A stretch of 46,270 bases of DNA, taken from contig NZ_AZAY01000024.1 of the NCBI RefSeq assembly GCF_001021165.1, forward strand, positions 1-46,270, given 5' to 3'. Below, one piece after another: positions 1-6,713 of the stretch. Origin of the DNA: Marinitoga sp. 1197. GTDB lineage: Bacteria; Thermotogota; Thermotogae; Petrotogales; Petrotogaceae. The translations under genes were made by a program, and so were the position numbers. Under the pieces are notes generated by a model that worked only from the letters and a program-made list of their open reading frames with translations, was not told where the DNA came from and did not search any database. How positions within the stretch are numbered: the stretch's first letter is position 1; every line of letters starts with the position of its first letter.

Positions 1-1
1 A

Positions 2-286
2 TTTCGAATGTTTGAAAACTTTGTAAAAGCAATAGATGAATCGTTAAAGAAAAGTTTTGAAAAAGGTATTGAGAAGGGTTTTGAAAAGGGAATTGAGAAA
101 GGAAAATTCGAAGGAGAAAAAACAATCGCAAAAAGTCTTTTATTTAAAAAATTTGGAGATAATATTGTTCCATACTTAAATAACCTTGATTATTTGGATA
201 TAAAAACAATTGAAGATTTAACTAACAATATATTTGATATTACTCTTGAAGAGGCTATTAACCTTCTTAAAAATTCATCTAATTAA
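2..286 (+). CDS. C-terminal part of Rpn/PD-(D/E)XK nuclease family transposase-like protein (cut by window edge)
   Basis: The reading frame is open to the left edge, so only the tail is seen. From the first ATG (position 8) 92 residues remain. They start with a helical lysine/glutamate-rich stretch of EKG-type short repeats (about residues 15-38), then a segment ending in a leucine-rich helix. This repeat-plus-helix tail is typical of the C-terminus of Rpn family recombination-promoting nucleases and related PD-(D/E)XK transposase-like proteins, which are usually about 300 residues and abundant in AT-rich thermophiles. The catalytic domain would lie outside the window, so activity cannot be judged. 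A strong terminator follows at 313-344. The ATG at 8 is not proposed as the true start. Confidence 0.6.
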   Translation, partial: FRMFENFVKAIDESLKKSFEKGIEKGFEKGIEKGKFEGEKTIAKSLLFKKFGDNIVPYLNNLDYLDIKTIEDLTNNIFDITLEEAINLLKNSSN

Positions 287-312
287 ATTAATAGATATTT
301 TCAATTAAATAG

Positions 313-344
313 ACAACGCCAGGAATAACTCCTGGCGTTGTTGT
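313..344 (+). terminator. Intrinsic terminator after the Rpn-like gene
   Basis: Perfect inverted repeat ACAACGCCAGGA / TCCTGGCGTTGT (about 12 bp, loop of 5) 27 bases after the stop codon. It is followed by a T-rich but interrupted tail (TGTTGTATAT). It can also face the convergent ATPase gene ending at 390. Confidence 0.75.
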
Positions 345-389
345 ATATGCTTGGATATCGTAATAAAAATAAAAAAAACATGGGAGCTA

Positions 390-1757
390 CTATAAATTAT
401 AAATGTTTTCTATATCTTTTGGGCTAAATAAATATAAATTACTGCCTTTTAATTTGAGAAGTTCATTTGAAAACCCACTTTTTGAAAAAATAGCATATAT
501 TATATTTTTGTTTTTTACATTCAAAAATTCACTTCTTAATCTTAATTTATCATATACATCGATATCTACTTTTTTATTTGTCCATTTACATTCAGTAAAA
601 ACAATATTATTTTTATCATACGCAACTATATCTATATCATATGATTCGTTTTTTTTGTATGGAACTTTTCCCCAAATTTTTCCAATCTTCTCGGGTGTAA
701 ACCCGAATAAATCGGGATTTTCCATAATGAATCTTTTACTAATTTCTTCAAATTGAAACCCCATAAATGTATTAAAAGTATCTTTAATTTTTTCAATTGC
801 TTTTTGAGGTGCAAACTCCATTAATGAATAATTTTTATATATGTGATAAAAATAAAAATTGTAAAAACTATCTTTTATAACATATCTAAAGTTTTTGCTA
901 TTTTTCCCAAATAATGGTTTTTCTTTTACAATTATCTCGTATATATCACTTAATTCATTAAGAAATTTTGGCAAATTTGTTTGTGGAATGCCTGAAATAT
1001 CTGAAATTTCAGAACTTGTTCTCATTCCACCTGATAGAGATTCTAATATGGAAAAATAGGATCTATGTTCTGAACCAAATTCAGTAATTAATATATTTTT
1101 TGCTTCTTCCTTTAAAGGGGCAAAATCATCAACAAATAATTCATAGACCAAATCTTTTAAATTTTTTTTATTTTGAAACAACCATAAATATTTAGGTATT
1201 CCACCTGTTATTCCATATATTTCTAATGATTCTATAATATTATAACCAAAGTCTTTTAACATAATTAAAGAATCCATTAAAGAAAAATCTTTGATCTTTA
1301 AAATATAATCATTTCTTCCAAACATAGGCATTTTCTCATCTGTAAATATTTTCTTTATCATTCCTACATATGATCCTAGAACAATTAATTTATTATTATT
1401 TCTATTTTCATCCCAAGCATGTTGAAGTGCATATAAAATTTCTTTGTTCACTTTAAAGAAATTTTGAAATTCATCAAAGATAATATATTTAAACTTTTTA
1501 AATAGATCAGAAAACAGGTCATACCAATTTGTATATATTCCCTTTGAAAATAATAGACTAATTTCTTTTAATAAAGTTTCTTCTTTTTTTGCTTCAACAA
1601 AAAAATAAAATGTATTTTTTTTATTTTTATAAACCTCTTTAATGAGAGTAGTTTTTCCAATTCTTCTACGCCCGTATAAAACAATAAAGACCTTCCTATT
1701 TAATTCATTTATTTTATTGAAGAAATCAATTTCCTTTTTTCTGTTATAGAATTTCAT
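390..1757 (-). CDS. ATP-binding protein: archaeal-type AAA ATPase with C-terminal DUF234-like nuclease domain
   Basis: 455 residues. The N-terminal P-loop domain has Walker A GRRRIGKTT (residues 29-37) and Walker B YIIFDEFQ (about 91-98), typical of the prokaryotic ATPase family PF01637. A winged-helix segment follows around residues 235-290 (SSEISDISGIPQTNL). The C-terminus resembles DUF234, a PD-(D/E)XK-like fold: D376 in SYDIDIVA and E389-x-K391 in VFTECKW fit the catalytic triad. The start is supported by GGGGATGAG upstream of the ATG. Such proteins are stand-alone, of unproven function, often in mobile or variable regions; DNA cleavage is inference. It is divergent from the secreted-protein pair at 2099 and convergent with the Rpn-like gene. 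Confidence 0.8.
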   Translation of the reverse strand: MKFYNRKKEIDFFNKINELNRKVFIVLYGRRRIGKTTLIKEVYKNKKNTFYFFVEAKKEETLLKEISLLFSKGIYTNWYDLFSDLFKKFKYIIFDEFQNFFKVNKEILYALQHAWDENRNNNKLIVLGSYVGMIKKIFTDEKMPMFGRNDYILKIKDFSLMDSLIMLKDFGYNIIESLEIYGITGGIPKYLWLFQNKKNLKDLVYELFVDDFAPLKEEAKNILITEFGSEHRSYFSILESLSGGMRTSSEISDISGIPQTNLPKFLNELSDIYEIIVKEKPLFGKNSKNFRYVIKDSFYNFYFYHIYKNYSLMEFAPQKAIEKIKDTFNTFMGFQFEEISKRFIMENPDLFGFTPEKIGKIWGKVPYKKNESYDIDIVAYDKNNIVFTECKWTNKKVDIDVYDKLRLRSEFLNVKNKNIIYAIFSKSGFSNELLKLKGSNLYLFSPKDIENIYNL

Positions 1758-2098
1758 AATCTCATCCCCATTATTCTAATAATAATTATACTAATCAGAA
1801 TTATTCTAAACAGTATAATTATAATACTATTAATAATGAATGTCAACTATTAATTCAATGAAAATGAATCTTTGTGCAATGACTTTTTATTAGTAAAAAA
1901 GATAAAACAAAAAATTAACTATATTAATATATCAGGTGATATATTAATTGAGTAATTATTATTAATTTTCGAAATATAAAATTAACAGCAAATTTACCAC
2001 GTTTTCGTTTACTTTTTTTTGATAAAATAATAAGTGAATAAATTAATATTTTCTGCTGGTGCCAGTTTTATTAATCAAAAAGTATTTGAGGGATGGTA
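1758..2098. other. 341-bp divergent intergenic region
   Basis: No coding potential recognised. It must hold promoters for the leftward ATPase gene and the rightward secreted-protein gene. A candidate -10 (TATAAT on the minus strand, around 1780-1786) lies close to the ATPase start, but I could not pair it with a good -35. A 26-bp inverted repeat at 1923-1948 is listed separately. The stretch around 2005-2025 (TTTTCGTTTACTTTTTTTGA) loosely resembles the right end of the MITE at 13333, too weakly to call. Confidence 0.5.
1923..1948. promoter_or_regulatory. 26-bp perfect palindrome, candidate operator
   Basis: Arms ATTAATATATCA (1923-1934) and TGATATATTAAT (1937-1948) are exact reverse complements separated by GG. 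Two-fold symmetry with a 2-bp centre suits a dimeric DNA-binding protein better than a terminator, as no T-run follows on either strand. It lies 150 bp upstream of the 2099 gene and 165 bp from the ATPase start. No adjacent regulator gene is seen, so the ligand is unknown. Confidence 0.45.
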
Positions 2099-2737
2099 GT
2101 GAAAAAGTGGTATGTTTTTATTATATCGATAATGTTATTTGTGACAAGTTTAAATGCAGCTACGATTATAGGTAGTGAAGAAAATAGAAGCTTAAATAAT
2201 GTCAGCTCTAAAATCGATAAGACATTAGAAATTCAAATTGACAATAAAGTTATAAAATTTATTCCAGAAAATAATATTCCAAAAAATATAAAAGTTTTTT
2301 GGGTAAAAAATATTGCAGAATTAAAGAAAATTATTAATGAAATATATTCATTAAAATTAGTACATAGTAAGAAAAATTTTTTAGATAATAAGATTTCGAA
2401 TACATTAAACATAACTAATCGTACGCATTTTAATTATCTTTTTAATACTTCGGAATATAAAAACAGATGGAACCAAACTGTATTAAAAGTAGTGTTAATT
2501 GGAAAGTACTTTTATAATAATAAAAAAGTTACAAGTATAAATGTTAATTTGGAATCTTATACATATAGACCAGGATGGGAGATTGTATCAATGAATAAAA
2601 ATTATGGTGGAATAGGTTATGATTATGCCTGGGCTTCTGGAGAAGTTGTTTTTAGATTTTATTTAGTAATACACCCCATAGGTGTAACTATTATAACGAA
2701 AACATTACATGTTTATGATCAGGCTTTTATTAAATAA
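2099..2737 (+). CDS. Secreted protein of unknown function
   Basis: About 212 residues. I take GTG at 2099, because GAGGG (2088-2092) sits 6 bases before it; the ATG at 2093 would abut the Shine-Dalgarno sequence. The product opens with a classical signal peptide: KKW, a hydrophobic core of about 15, and LNA-A near residue 20. The mature part is lysine/asparagine-rich and ends in an aromatic, glycine-containing segment (NKNYGGIGYDYAWASGEVVF) followed by alternating hydrophobic residues, suggesting beta-structure. No family recognised. The next gene follows after 12 bases, so the two are probably co-transcribed and may act together at the cell envelope. A secreted toxin-like or adhesin-like role is possible but unsupported. 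Confidence 0.6.
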   Translation: MKKWYVFIISIMLFVTSLNAATIIGSEENRSLNNVSSKIDKTLEIQIDNKVIKFIPENNIPKNIKVFWVKNIAELKKIINEIYSLKLVHSKKNFLDNKISNTLNITNRTHFNYLFNTSEYKNRWNQTVLKVVLIGKYFYNNKKVTSINVNLESYTYRPGWEIVSMNKNYGGIGYDYAWASGEVVFRFYLVIHPIGVTIITKTLHVYDQAFIK

Positions 2738-2749
2738 AGGGGTGATTAG

Positions 2750-3067
2750 ATGAATTTAATAAATAAAATAATAAAAATAAATTTAGCTATTATATTATCA
2801 ATAATATCTGTTGTGTTAATTTTTCAGGTAATTTCAATTTTCAGTATTGCAGGCGGTGAAGAAATTTCATTATCAGAAAATAAAATTATAAAAGATATAG
2901 TAGATAATTATATGAAAATCGAATTTTATATAGAAAAAGCAAAAAAAGGTGAAATTATTAATATAGAAAAAATAAATAATTTATTGAATGAAATAGAAAA
3001 TTATAAAATAAGATTAAAAAGAGATATTCAAAAATATTTTCAGGAAGATATGTCATCTGCTGAATAA
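2750..3067 (+). CDS. Small membrane-anchored protein of unknown function
   Basis: 105 residues with a good Shine-Dalgarno sequence (AAAGGGGTGATTAG then ATG). One N-terminal hydrophobic segment (about residues 7-34) is followed by a charged helical domain (about 40-100) with heptad-like leucine/isoleucine spacing, likely a short coiled coil, and an acidic end. It looks like a single-span anchor with an extracytoplasmic helical domain. It probably partners the secreted protein encoded just upstream. No family recognised. The downstream DNA is a decayed IS element, so the pair sits at the edge of a region that has taken insertions. Confidence 0.5.
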   Translation: MNLINKIIKINLAIILSIISVVLIFQVISIFSIAGGEEISLSENKIIKDIVDNYMKIEFYIEKAKKGEIINIEKINNLLNEIENYKIRLKRDIQKYFQEDMSSAE

Positions 3068-3139
3068 AAATAAGAAAAACTCATTCTTTCACAGAAATAA
3101 CCATATAAAATAAAAAAAGGTAAAAAAAGAAAATAAAAA

Positions 3140-3857
3140 ACAAAAGTCATTTTTGACTTCGTCAAAAAAATTATTATTAAAAAGATAAAAAACGAAATCA
3201 GGAGTAAGATACTTTAAAGACCTTTTGCAACTTTTCTTCGAAAAGCTGTTTAATGAAAAATAATTATTAAAATAAAAACAGAATAATTTTTGGCTTTGCC
3301 AAAAAGTTATGGTAATGTTAGCTTTAAATTGAGGCCCATTATCAGTTCTAATAATTAAATTTTGAGGGATAGCATTTCTAAATTTAATAGCCTGTTAATA
3401 AATAAAATTTTTAATTTTATTTATTAAAGAATAAAATACTAATTAAAAATCCAAATATTTGCGAATGATAATGAGCATGTTAAAATCGATAATACTTAGA
3501 ATACCAACAAATCCGAACCCTTTGCTTCGCAAAAACAACTAAGAAAAATAAATATATATAATATATAAAAAAATTTATAAAATAAAAAATCATTTAGCTT
3601 GCGCAGTATGATTTAGAAATATCCGAAATCATAGAACTAGGACGACCTTTTTTTGAAAACACATTATCATCATAATTAGAATCTTTATATTTTTTAACCC
3701 ATTTTTATCGAAGATAAAAAAGCTTTTATATAATTAAAATTTTTACCTATTTCTATTTTGCGAAGCAAAATATGTTAGAGTTTTCGTTTTCTCATCGAAA
3801 AACACCCCTTTCTTTTTTCAATTTTATGATATCACTTTCTTATTTTTTGTCCAAATC
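3140..3857 (-). pseudogene. Decayed IS3-family insertion sequence (orfA and orfB remnants)
   Basis: Read on the minus strand, fragments of both IS3-family ORFs survive in the right order. An orfA-like start (ATG near 3804, MRKRKL then a stop) comes first. It is followed by a segment translating to WVKKYKDSNYDDNVFSKKGRPSS (about 3700-3630), like the OrfA helix-turn-helix and GRP linker. Further along, about 3395-3330 gives AIPQNLIIRTDNGPQF, the TDNGPQF motif around the second catalytic Asp of the DDE integrase core. Stops and frameshifts break both ORFs, and the third catalytic Glu region is not recognisable. TTTGGAC near 3848-3854 may be the outer end. The far end is unclear, so the left boundary is approximate. 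No product is expected. Confidence 0.75.
3150..3772. repeat. Cluster of six short perfect hairpins with 3-nt loops inside the IS relic
   Basis: Hairpins with perfect stems and 3-base loops: 3150-3168 (8-bp stem, loop TTC), 3231-3245 (6 bp, TTC), 3287-3305 (8 bp, TTT), 3521-3533 (5 bp, TTC), 3702-3720 (8 bp, GAA) and 3754-3772 (8 bp, GAA). All are closed by C-G. GAA is TTC on the other strand, so five of six are the same C-TTC-G turn in either orientation. The stems differ in sequence, so they are not copies of one element. No T-runs of terminator type consistently follow. Confidence 0.7.
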
Positions 3858-4003
3858 TTGTAAGGGGTGAATACGACAGGTATATTAGTAACATGGCTTT
3901 ATATAATCCCATATTCTCGTGAAAATATATAAAAACAATTTTTCGTAGAATACATTATATGCTATAATAATACTAAGAAAAAACAAATGTGGAGATGATG
4001 AAA

Positions 4004-5548
4004 ATGAAAAAATTACCAATAGGAGTACAAGATTATAAAAAACTAATAATAGAAAATTATATATATATAGATAAAACAAAATATATATTAGAATTAGCAA
4101 ATTCTGGAATACCTACCTTCCTCTCAAGACCAAGAAGATTTGGAAAAAGTTTAACAGTATCAACATTATATTATCTATTTAAAGGAGAAAAAGAATTATT
4201 TAAAGATACATATATATATGACAAATGGGAATTTAAAGAATATCCTGTAATAAAACTCGATATGTCAGATAATACATTAACAACATATGATGAATTTATA
4301 GATTCACTTAATGAAAGAATTGAAGAATTATATAGAGAATATGATATTTCACCAATAAAAAATAATTTACCAACAAAATTTGGATATTTAATAACAGAAT
4401 TAAGTAAAAAATATAAAGAAAAAACAGTAATACTCATAGACGAATATGAATCACCAATATTAGAACATATAAACAATAAAGAAAAAGCAGAAGAATTTAG
4501 AGCATTTTTAAGAGAATTCTATAAAAAAGTAAAAACAAAAGATGAATACATAAAATTTGTATTCATAACGGGCATTACAAAATTCACAAAAACAGGAGTA
4601 TTTTCTGCACTTAATAATTTAAATGATATATCCCTTGATACAGATTATTCGCAAATGTTTGGATATACCCAAAATGAATTAGAATATTATTTTAAAGAAT
4701 ATATAGAACAAACAGCAAAAAAGTTTAATATAACAACAGAAGAATTATTAAAAGAAATGAAAAAATACTATAATGGATTTTCCTTTGATGGAGAACATTA
4801 TGTATATAATCCATTTTCAATATTAAAATTCTTTCAAAAAAAGAAATTTCAAAATTACTGGTTTGAAAGTGGATCACCATCATTTCTATCAAAATATATA
4901 GAAGACAAAAAAATAACCTATGAAGATTTAGTAAAAAACACAGTAAGTAGCGATGATTTTACAACAAGAGAAATAGAAGATGCGAATGCAAATATATTCT
5001 TCACACAGGCTGGATATCTAACATTTAAAGGAAAAGAAATGTATGGGTTTGAAGAAGAATATATATTAGACTATCCAAATCTCGAAGTAAAAGATAGCTT
5101 TTCAAGATTAATATTAGAATCGAATTATAAAGTGGAAATAAAAGAAATAAAAGAAATAAACAAAACAGTATGGAAAAAATTAAAAAACAATGACATAAAA
5201 GGATTAATAGAAGAAATAAAGAAAATAATAAGTGCAATACCGTATAACTTACACAAAAAAGAAGAAAAGTATTATCACTCATTAATATTTACAATAATAG
5301 CATCAGCAGGAATAGATGTAAAAGCAGAAGAATTAACAAACTTAGGACGAAGTGACCTTGTAATAGATTTTGATGAAAGGATATATCTTTTTGAAATAAA
5401 AGTGGATAAAAGCGCAATTGATGCAATAAACCAGATAAAAGAAAAGAAATATTATGAAAAATACAAAGGAAAAGAAATATATATAATAGGGATAAATATA
5501 GATTCAGAAAAAAGGAATATTGATGATTATATAATAGAAAAGATATAA
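4004..5548 (+). CDS. AAA-ATPase-like / PD-(D/E)XK nuclease superfamily protein (DUF1703 type)
   Basis: 514 residues from ATG 4004, chosen because GGAG (3991-3994) is 9 bases upstream and family members begin MKKLPIGVQDY. The N-terminal AAA-ATPase-like domain (PF09820 type) has a P-loop variant RPRRFGKS (about residues 44-51) and Walker B VILIDEYESP (about 140-149). The C-terminus (about 420-514) is the PD-(D/E)XK domain of PF08011, with GRSDLVIDF then YLFEIKVDKS giving Asp and E-x-K. These proteins occur in many copies in Thermotogota, Bacteroidota and Clostridia. Function is unproven; a mobile or defence role is commonly suspected. An extended -10 (TGCTATAAT, 3960-3968) lies just upstream, and a terminator follows at 5570. 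Its A-ending codons are even more extreme than those of its neighbours. Confidence 0.85.
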   Translation: MKKLPIGVQDYKKLIIENYIYIDKTKYILELANSGIPTFLSRPRRFGKSLTVSTLYYLFKGEKELFKDTYIYDKWEFKEYPVIKLDMSDNTLTTYDEFIDSLNERIEELYREYDISPIKNNLPTKFGYLITELSKKYKEKTVILIDEYESPILEHINNKEKAEEFRAFLREFYKKVKTKDEYIKFVFITGITKFTKTGVFSALNNLNDISLDTDYSQMFGYTQNELEYYFKEYIEQTAKKFNITTEELLKEMKKYYNGFSFDGEHYVYNPFSILKFFQKKKFQNYWFESGSPSFLSKYIEDKKITYEDLVKNTVSSDDFTTREIEDANANIFFTQAGYLTFKGKEMYGFEEEYILDYPNLEVKDSFSRLILESNYKVEIKEIKEINKTVWKKLKNNDIKGLIEEIKKIISAIPYNLHKKEEKYYHSLIFTIIASAGIDVKAEELTNLGRSDLVIDFDERIYLFEIKVDKSAIDAINQIKEKKYYEKYKGKEIYIIGINIDSEKRNIDDYIIEKI

Positions 5549-5569
5549 CTGCATACAATCTCAAATTAA

Positions 5570-5595
5570 CAAAATCCCCATTCATGGGGATTTTG
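5570..5595 (+). terminator. Intrinsic terminator
   Basis: CAAAATCCCCA / TGGGGATTTTG with loop TTCA, 21 bases after the stop of the ATPase-nuclease gene. It is nearly symmetrical and can serve both strands. The arms AAAATCCCCA/TGGGGATTTT recur in the terminator at 13349-13372. Confidence 0.8.
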
Positions 5596-5737
5596 TAATA
5601 AGGATTTATCAATAATCTCATCAATCAAAATTCTTTCATTATATTCAAAAGAGTAATAACCAAGAGCAATACGTTTTTGACCAAGACCATATTTAATGGC
5701 AAAATCACGGATTTTTCCTTTTGGATAAGGAGTATCG

Positions 5738-5751
5738 TTCACTTGACAAAT
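5738..5751. repeat. 14-bp direct repeat, copy flanking the 3' end of rsmA
   Basis: TTCACTTGACAAAT, identical to 6567-6580. The two copies bracket the rsmA gene, 7 bases from its stop and 12 bases from its start codon. Confidence 0.6.
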
Positions 5752-5757
5752 ACATTT

Positions 5758-6555
5758 TTAATAATGTTCAATATAATGAAAGATTTCTACGAATTTTTCT
5801 ATAGATATATTTTCTGGTCTTGTTTTTGGATCAACATTGCATTTTTTTAATACTATTTCAGTATTAGTATCAAAAATTTTTTTTAAATTATTTTTTATAG
5901 TTTTTCTCCTCTGTGAAAAAGCTATATGTATGAATTTAAAGAATTTGTTTTTATCAATATCAGGTCTGTTCTTTTTAGGAGTTAGTTTGATGACCACAGA
6001 ATCAACTTTTGGATTTGGTATAAAAGCATGTGGAGGAACTGTTAATATTTTTTCAACAGTGCAAAAGAATTGTACAAATATACTTAGAGGACTATAATTT
6101 TTCCCAGATTTTGCAATCATTCTATCAGCATATTCTTTTTGAACCATTAATAAGGCTATCTGGAAATTCGGTGTTTCTAAAAAGATTTTTTCCAGGATTG
6201 GAGAAGTAATATAATATGGAATATTTGCAACATATTTTGGAGAAGATACTTTCGATAAATCTGCTTTTAAGAAATCCATGAATTCTATTTTTATATTATT
6301 AAAACTTTTAAATCGCTCTTCTAATAGTGGTTTTAAACGTTCATCAATTTCAAAAGCTAGTATGGTTGCACCGCTATTAACAAGTTCTTCTGTTAATGTA
6401 CCGGCCCCAGCTCCTATTTCTATAACAGTATCGCCTTTTTTTATTTCTGCTTTTTCTACAATTTTTTTAGCGTATTCCTGTGTTGATAAGAAATTTTGTC
6501 CGAGGCTTTTTTTGAGGTATATGTTATATTTTTTTAGCCAATCACTTGTTTTCAT
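5758..6555 (-). CDS. rsmA: 16S rRNA (adenine-1518/1519-N6) dimethyltransferase RsmA (KsgA)
   Basis: 265 residues, normal for the family. RsmA uses S-adenosylmethionine to dimethylate two adjacent adenines in the 3' terminal helix of 16S rRNA, a late step of 30S assembly. Visible motifs: GQNFL (19-23), the SAM loop IEIGAGAGTLT (45-55), acidic FEIDERL (about 68-74), and the catalytic NIPYY (111-115). The basic C-terminal part includes FSQRRKTIKNNL. The start is backed by GGGAG six bases upstream. The gene is alone on its strand. Its leader region is shared with a divergent consensus promoter (6572-6600), so its own promoter probably lies inside the small RNA gene. It is flanked by 14-bp direct repeats. 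Confidence 0.95.
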   Translation of the reverse strand: MKTSDWLKKYNIYLKKSLGQNFLSTQEYAKKIVEKAEIKKGDTVIEIGAGAGTLTEELVNSGATILAFEIDERLKPLLEERFKSFNNIKIEFMDFLKADLSKVSSPKYVANIPYYITSPILEKIFLETPNFQIALLMVQKEYADRMIAKSGKNYSPLSIFVQFFCTVEKILTVPPHAFIPNPKVDSVVIKLTPKKNRPDIDKNKFFKFIHIAFSQRRKTIKNNLKKIFDTNTEIVLKKCNVDPKTRPENISIEKFVEIFHYIEHY

Positions 6556-6566
6556 AAAAAACTCCC

Positions 6567-6580
6567 TTCACTTGACAAAT
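6567..6580. repeat. 14-bp direct repeat, copy flanking the 5' end of rsmA
   Basis: TTCACTTGACAAAT, the same as 5738-5751. This copy contains the -35 TTGACA of the small RNA promoter and part of the rsmA leader. Confidence 0.6.
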
Positions 6581-6600
6581 TAAAAAAAATGTTGTATAAT
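6572..6600 (+). promoter_or_regulatory. Perfect consensus sigma70 promoter for a candidate small RNA
   Basis: TTGACA (6572-6577), 17-bp spacer, TATAAT (6595-6600). Both hexamers match consensus exactly. It points right, away from rsmA, with no ORF downstream before a terminator at 6690-6713. Confidence 0.8.
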
Positions 6601-6606
6601 ATCGAA

Positions 6607-6713
6607 AAAACAAAATAATAACGATTAAATAGAAATATAAACGAATATCAACCAAAAACAACTTTTTAATTCCCCCTGTTTAACCCTTGGCAGCCAAAAA
6701 GGCTGCTTTTTTT
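6607..6713 (+). ncRNA. Candidate small non-coding RNA of about 107 nt
   Basis: This is the expected transcript from the consensus promoter (start about 7 bases after the -10) to the T-run of the terminator. It has no ATG and no Shine-Dalgarno-led frame. The 5' two thirds is A-rich and looks unstructured (ATAAACGAATATCAACC). The 3' part has a pyrimidine patch TTCCCCCTGTTTAACCC (6670-6686) just before the terminator stem. A C-rich single-stranded stretch could pair with G-rich Shine-Dalgarno sites such as the GGGGG runs seen at several starts here, as in C-rich regulatory RNAs of Gram-positives. That is inference. The RNA is antisense to any rsmA leader starting above 6607, and its terminator overlaps the stop of the convergent permease gene. 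Not recognised as 6S, SRP or tmRNA. Confidence 0.55.
6690..6713 (+). terminator. Intrinsic terminator of the small RNA
   Basis: GCAGCC-AAAAA-GGCTGC followed by seven T (6707-6713). The T-run is only on the plus strand: on the minus strand the stem is preceded by A and followed by CAAGGG. The terminator therefore belongs to a rightward transcript, not to the leftward permease gene. Confidence 0.85.

Larger units (their letters stand above)
5570..5754 (-). pseudogene. Orphan C-terminal gene fragment downstream of rsmA
   Basis: On the minus strand an open frame of about 60 codons with no start codon runs straight on after the rsmA stop. It gives NDTPYPKGKIRDFAIKYGLG, then QKRIALGYYSFEYNERILID, then EIIDKSLLQ, and ends inside the terminator hairpin. 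Its codon use and amino-acid pattern look like real protein. The IALGYYSF...I segment vaguely recalls the C-terminus of PLP-dependent (MocR-like) proteins, but I would not name it. It begins within one copy of a 14-bp direct repeat that also precedes rsmA, as if a recombination event removed the rest of the gene. Confidence 0.4.

Noticed and set aside
403-756. Open frame on the plus strand opposite the ATPase gene
   Set aside because: Antisense shadow; hydrophobic low-complexity translation, no ribosome site, and the minus-strand frame has clear domain motifs.
2005-2025. Possible second copy of the MITE right end
   Set aside because: Only a loose TTTTCGTTTACTTT match, with no TGTCC terminus or inverted partner.
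3885-4100. Hydrophobic 71-residue minus-strand frame
   Set aside because: Lies opposite the start and promoter of the 4004 gene, tyrosine/leucine-rich shadow, no ribosome site.
5743-5748. TTGACA in the distal rsmA repeat as a promoter
   Set aside because: The nearest TATAAT is 24 bases on and no -10 lies at 16-18 bp.
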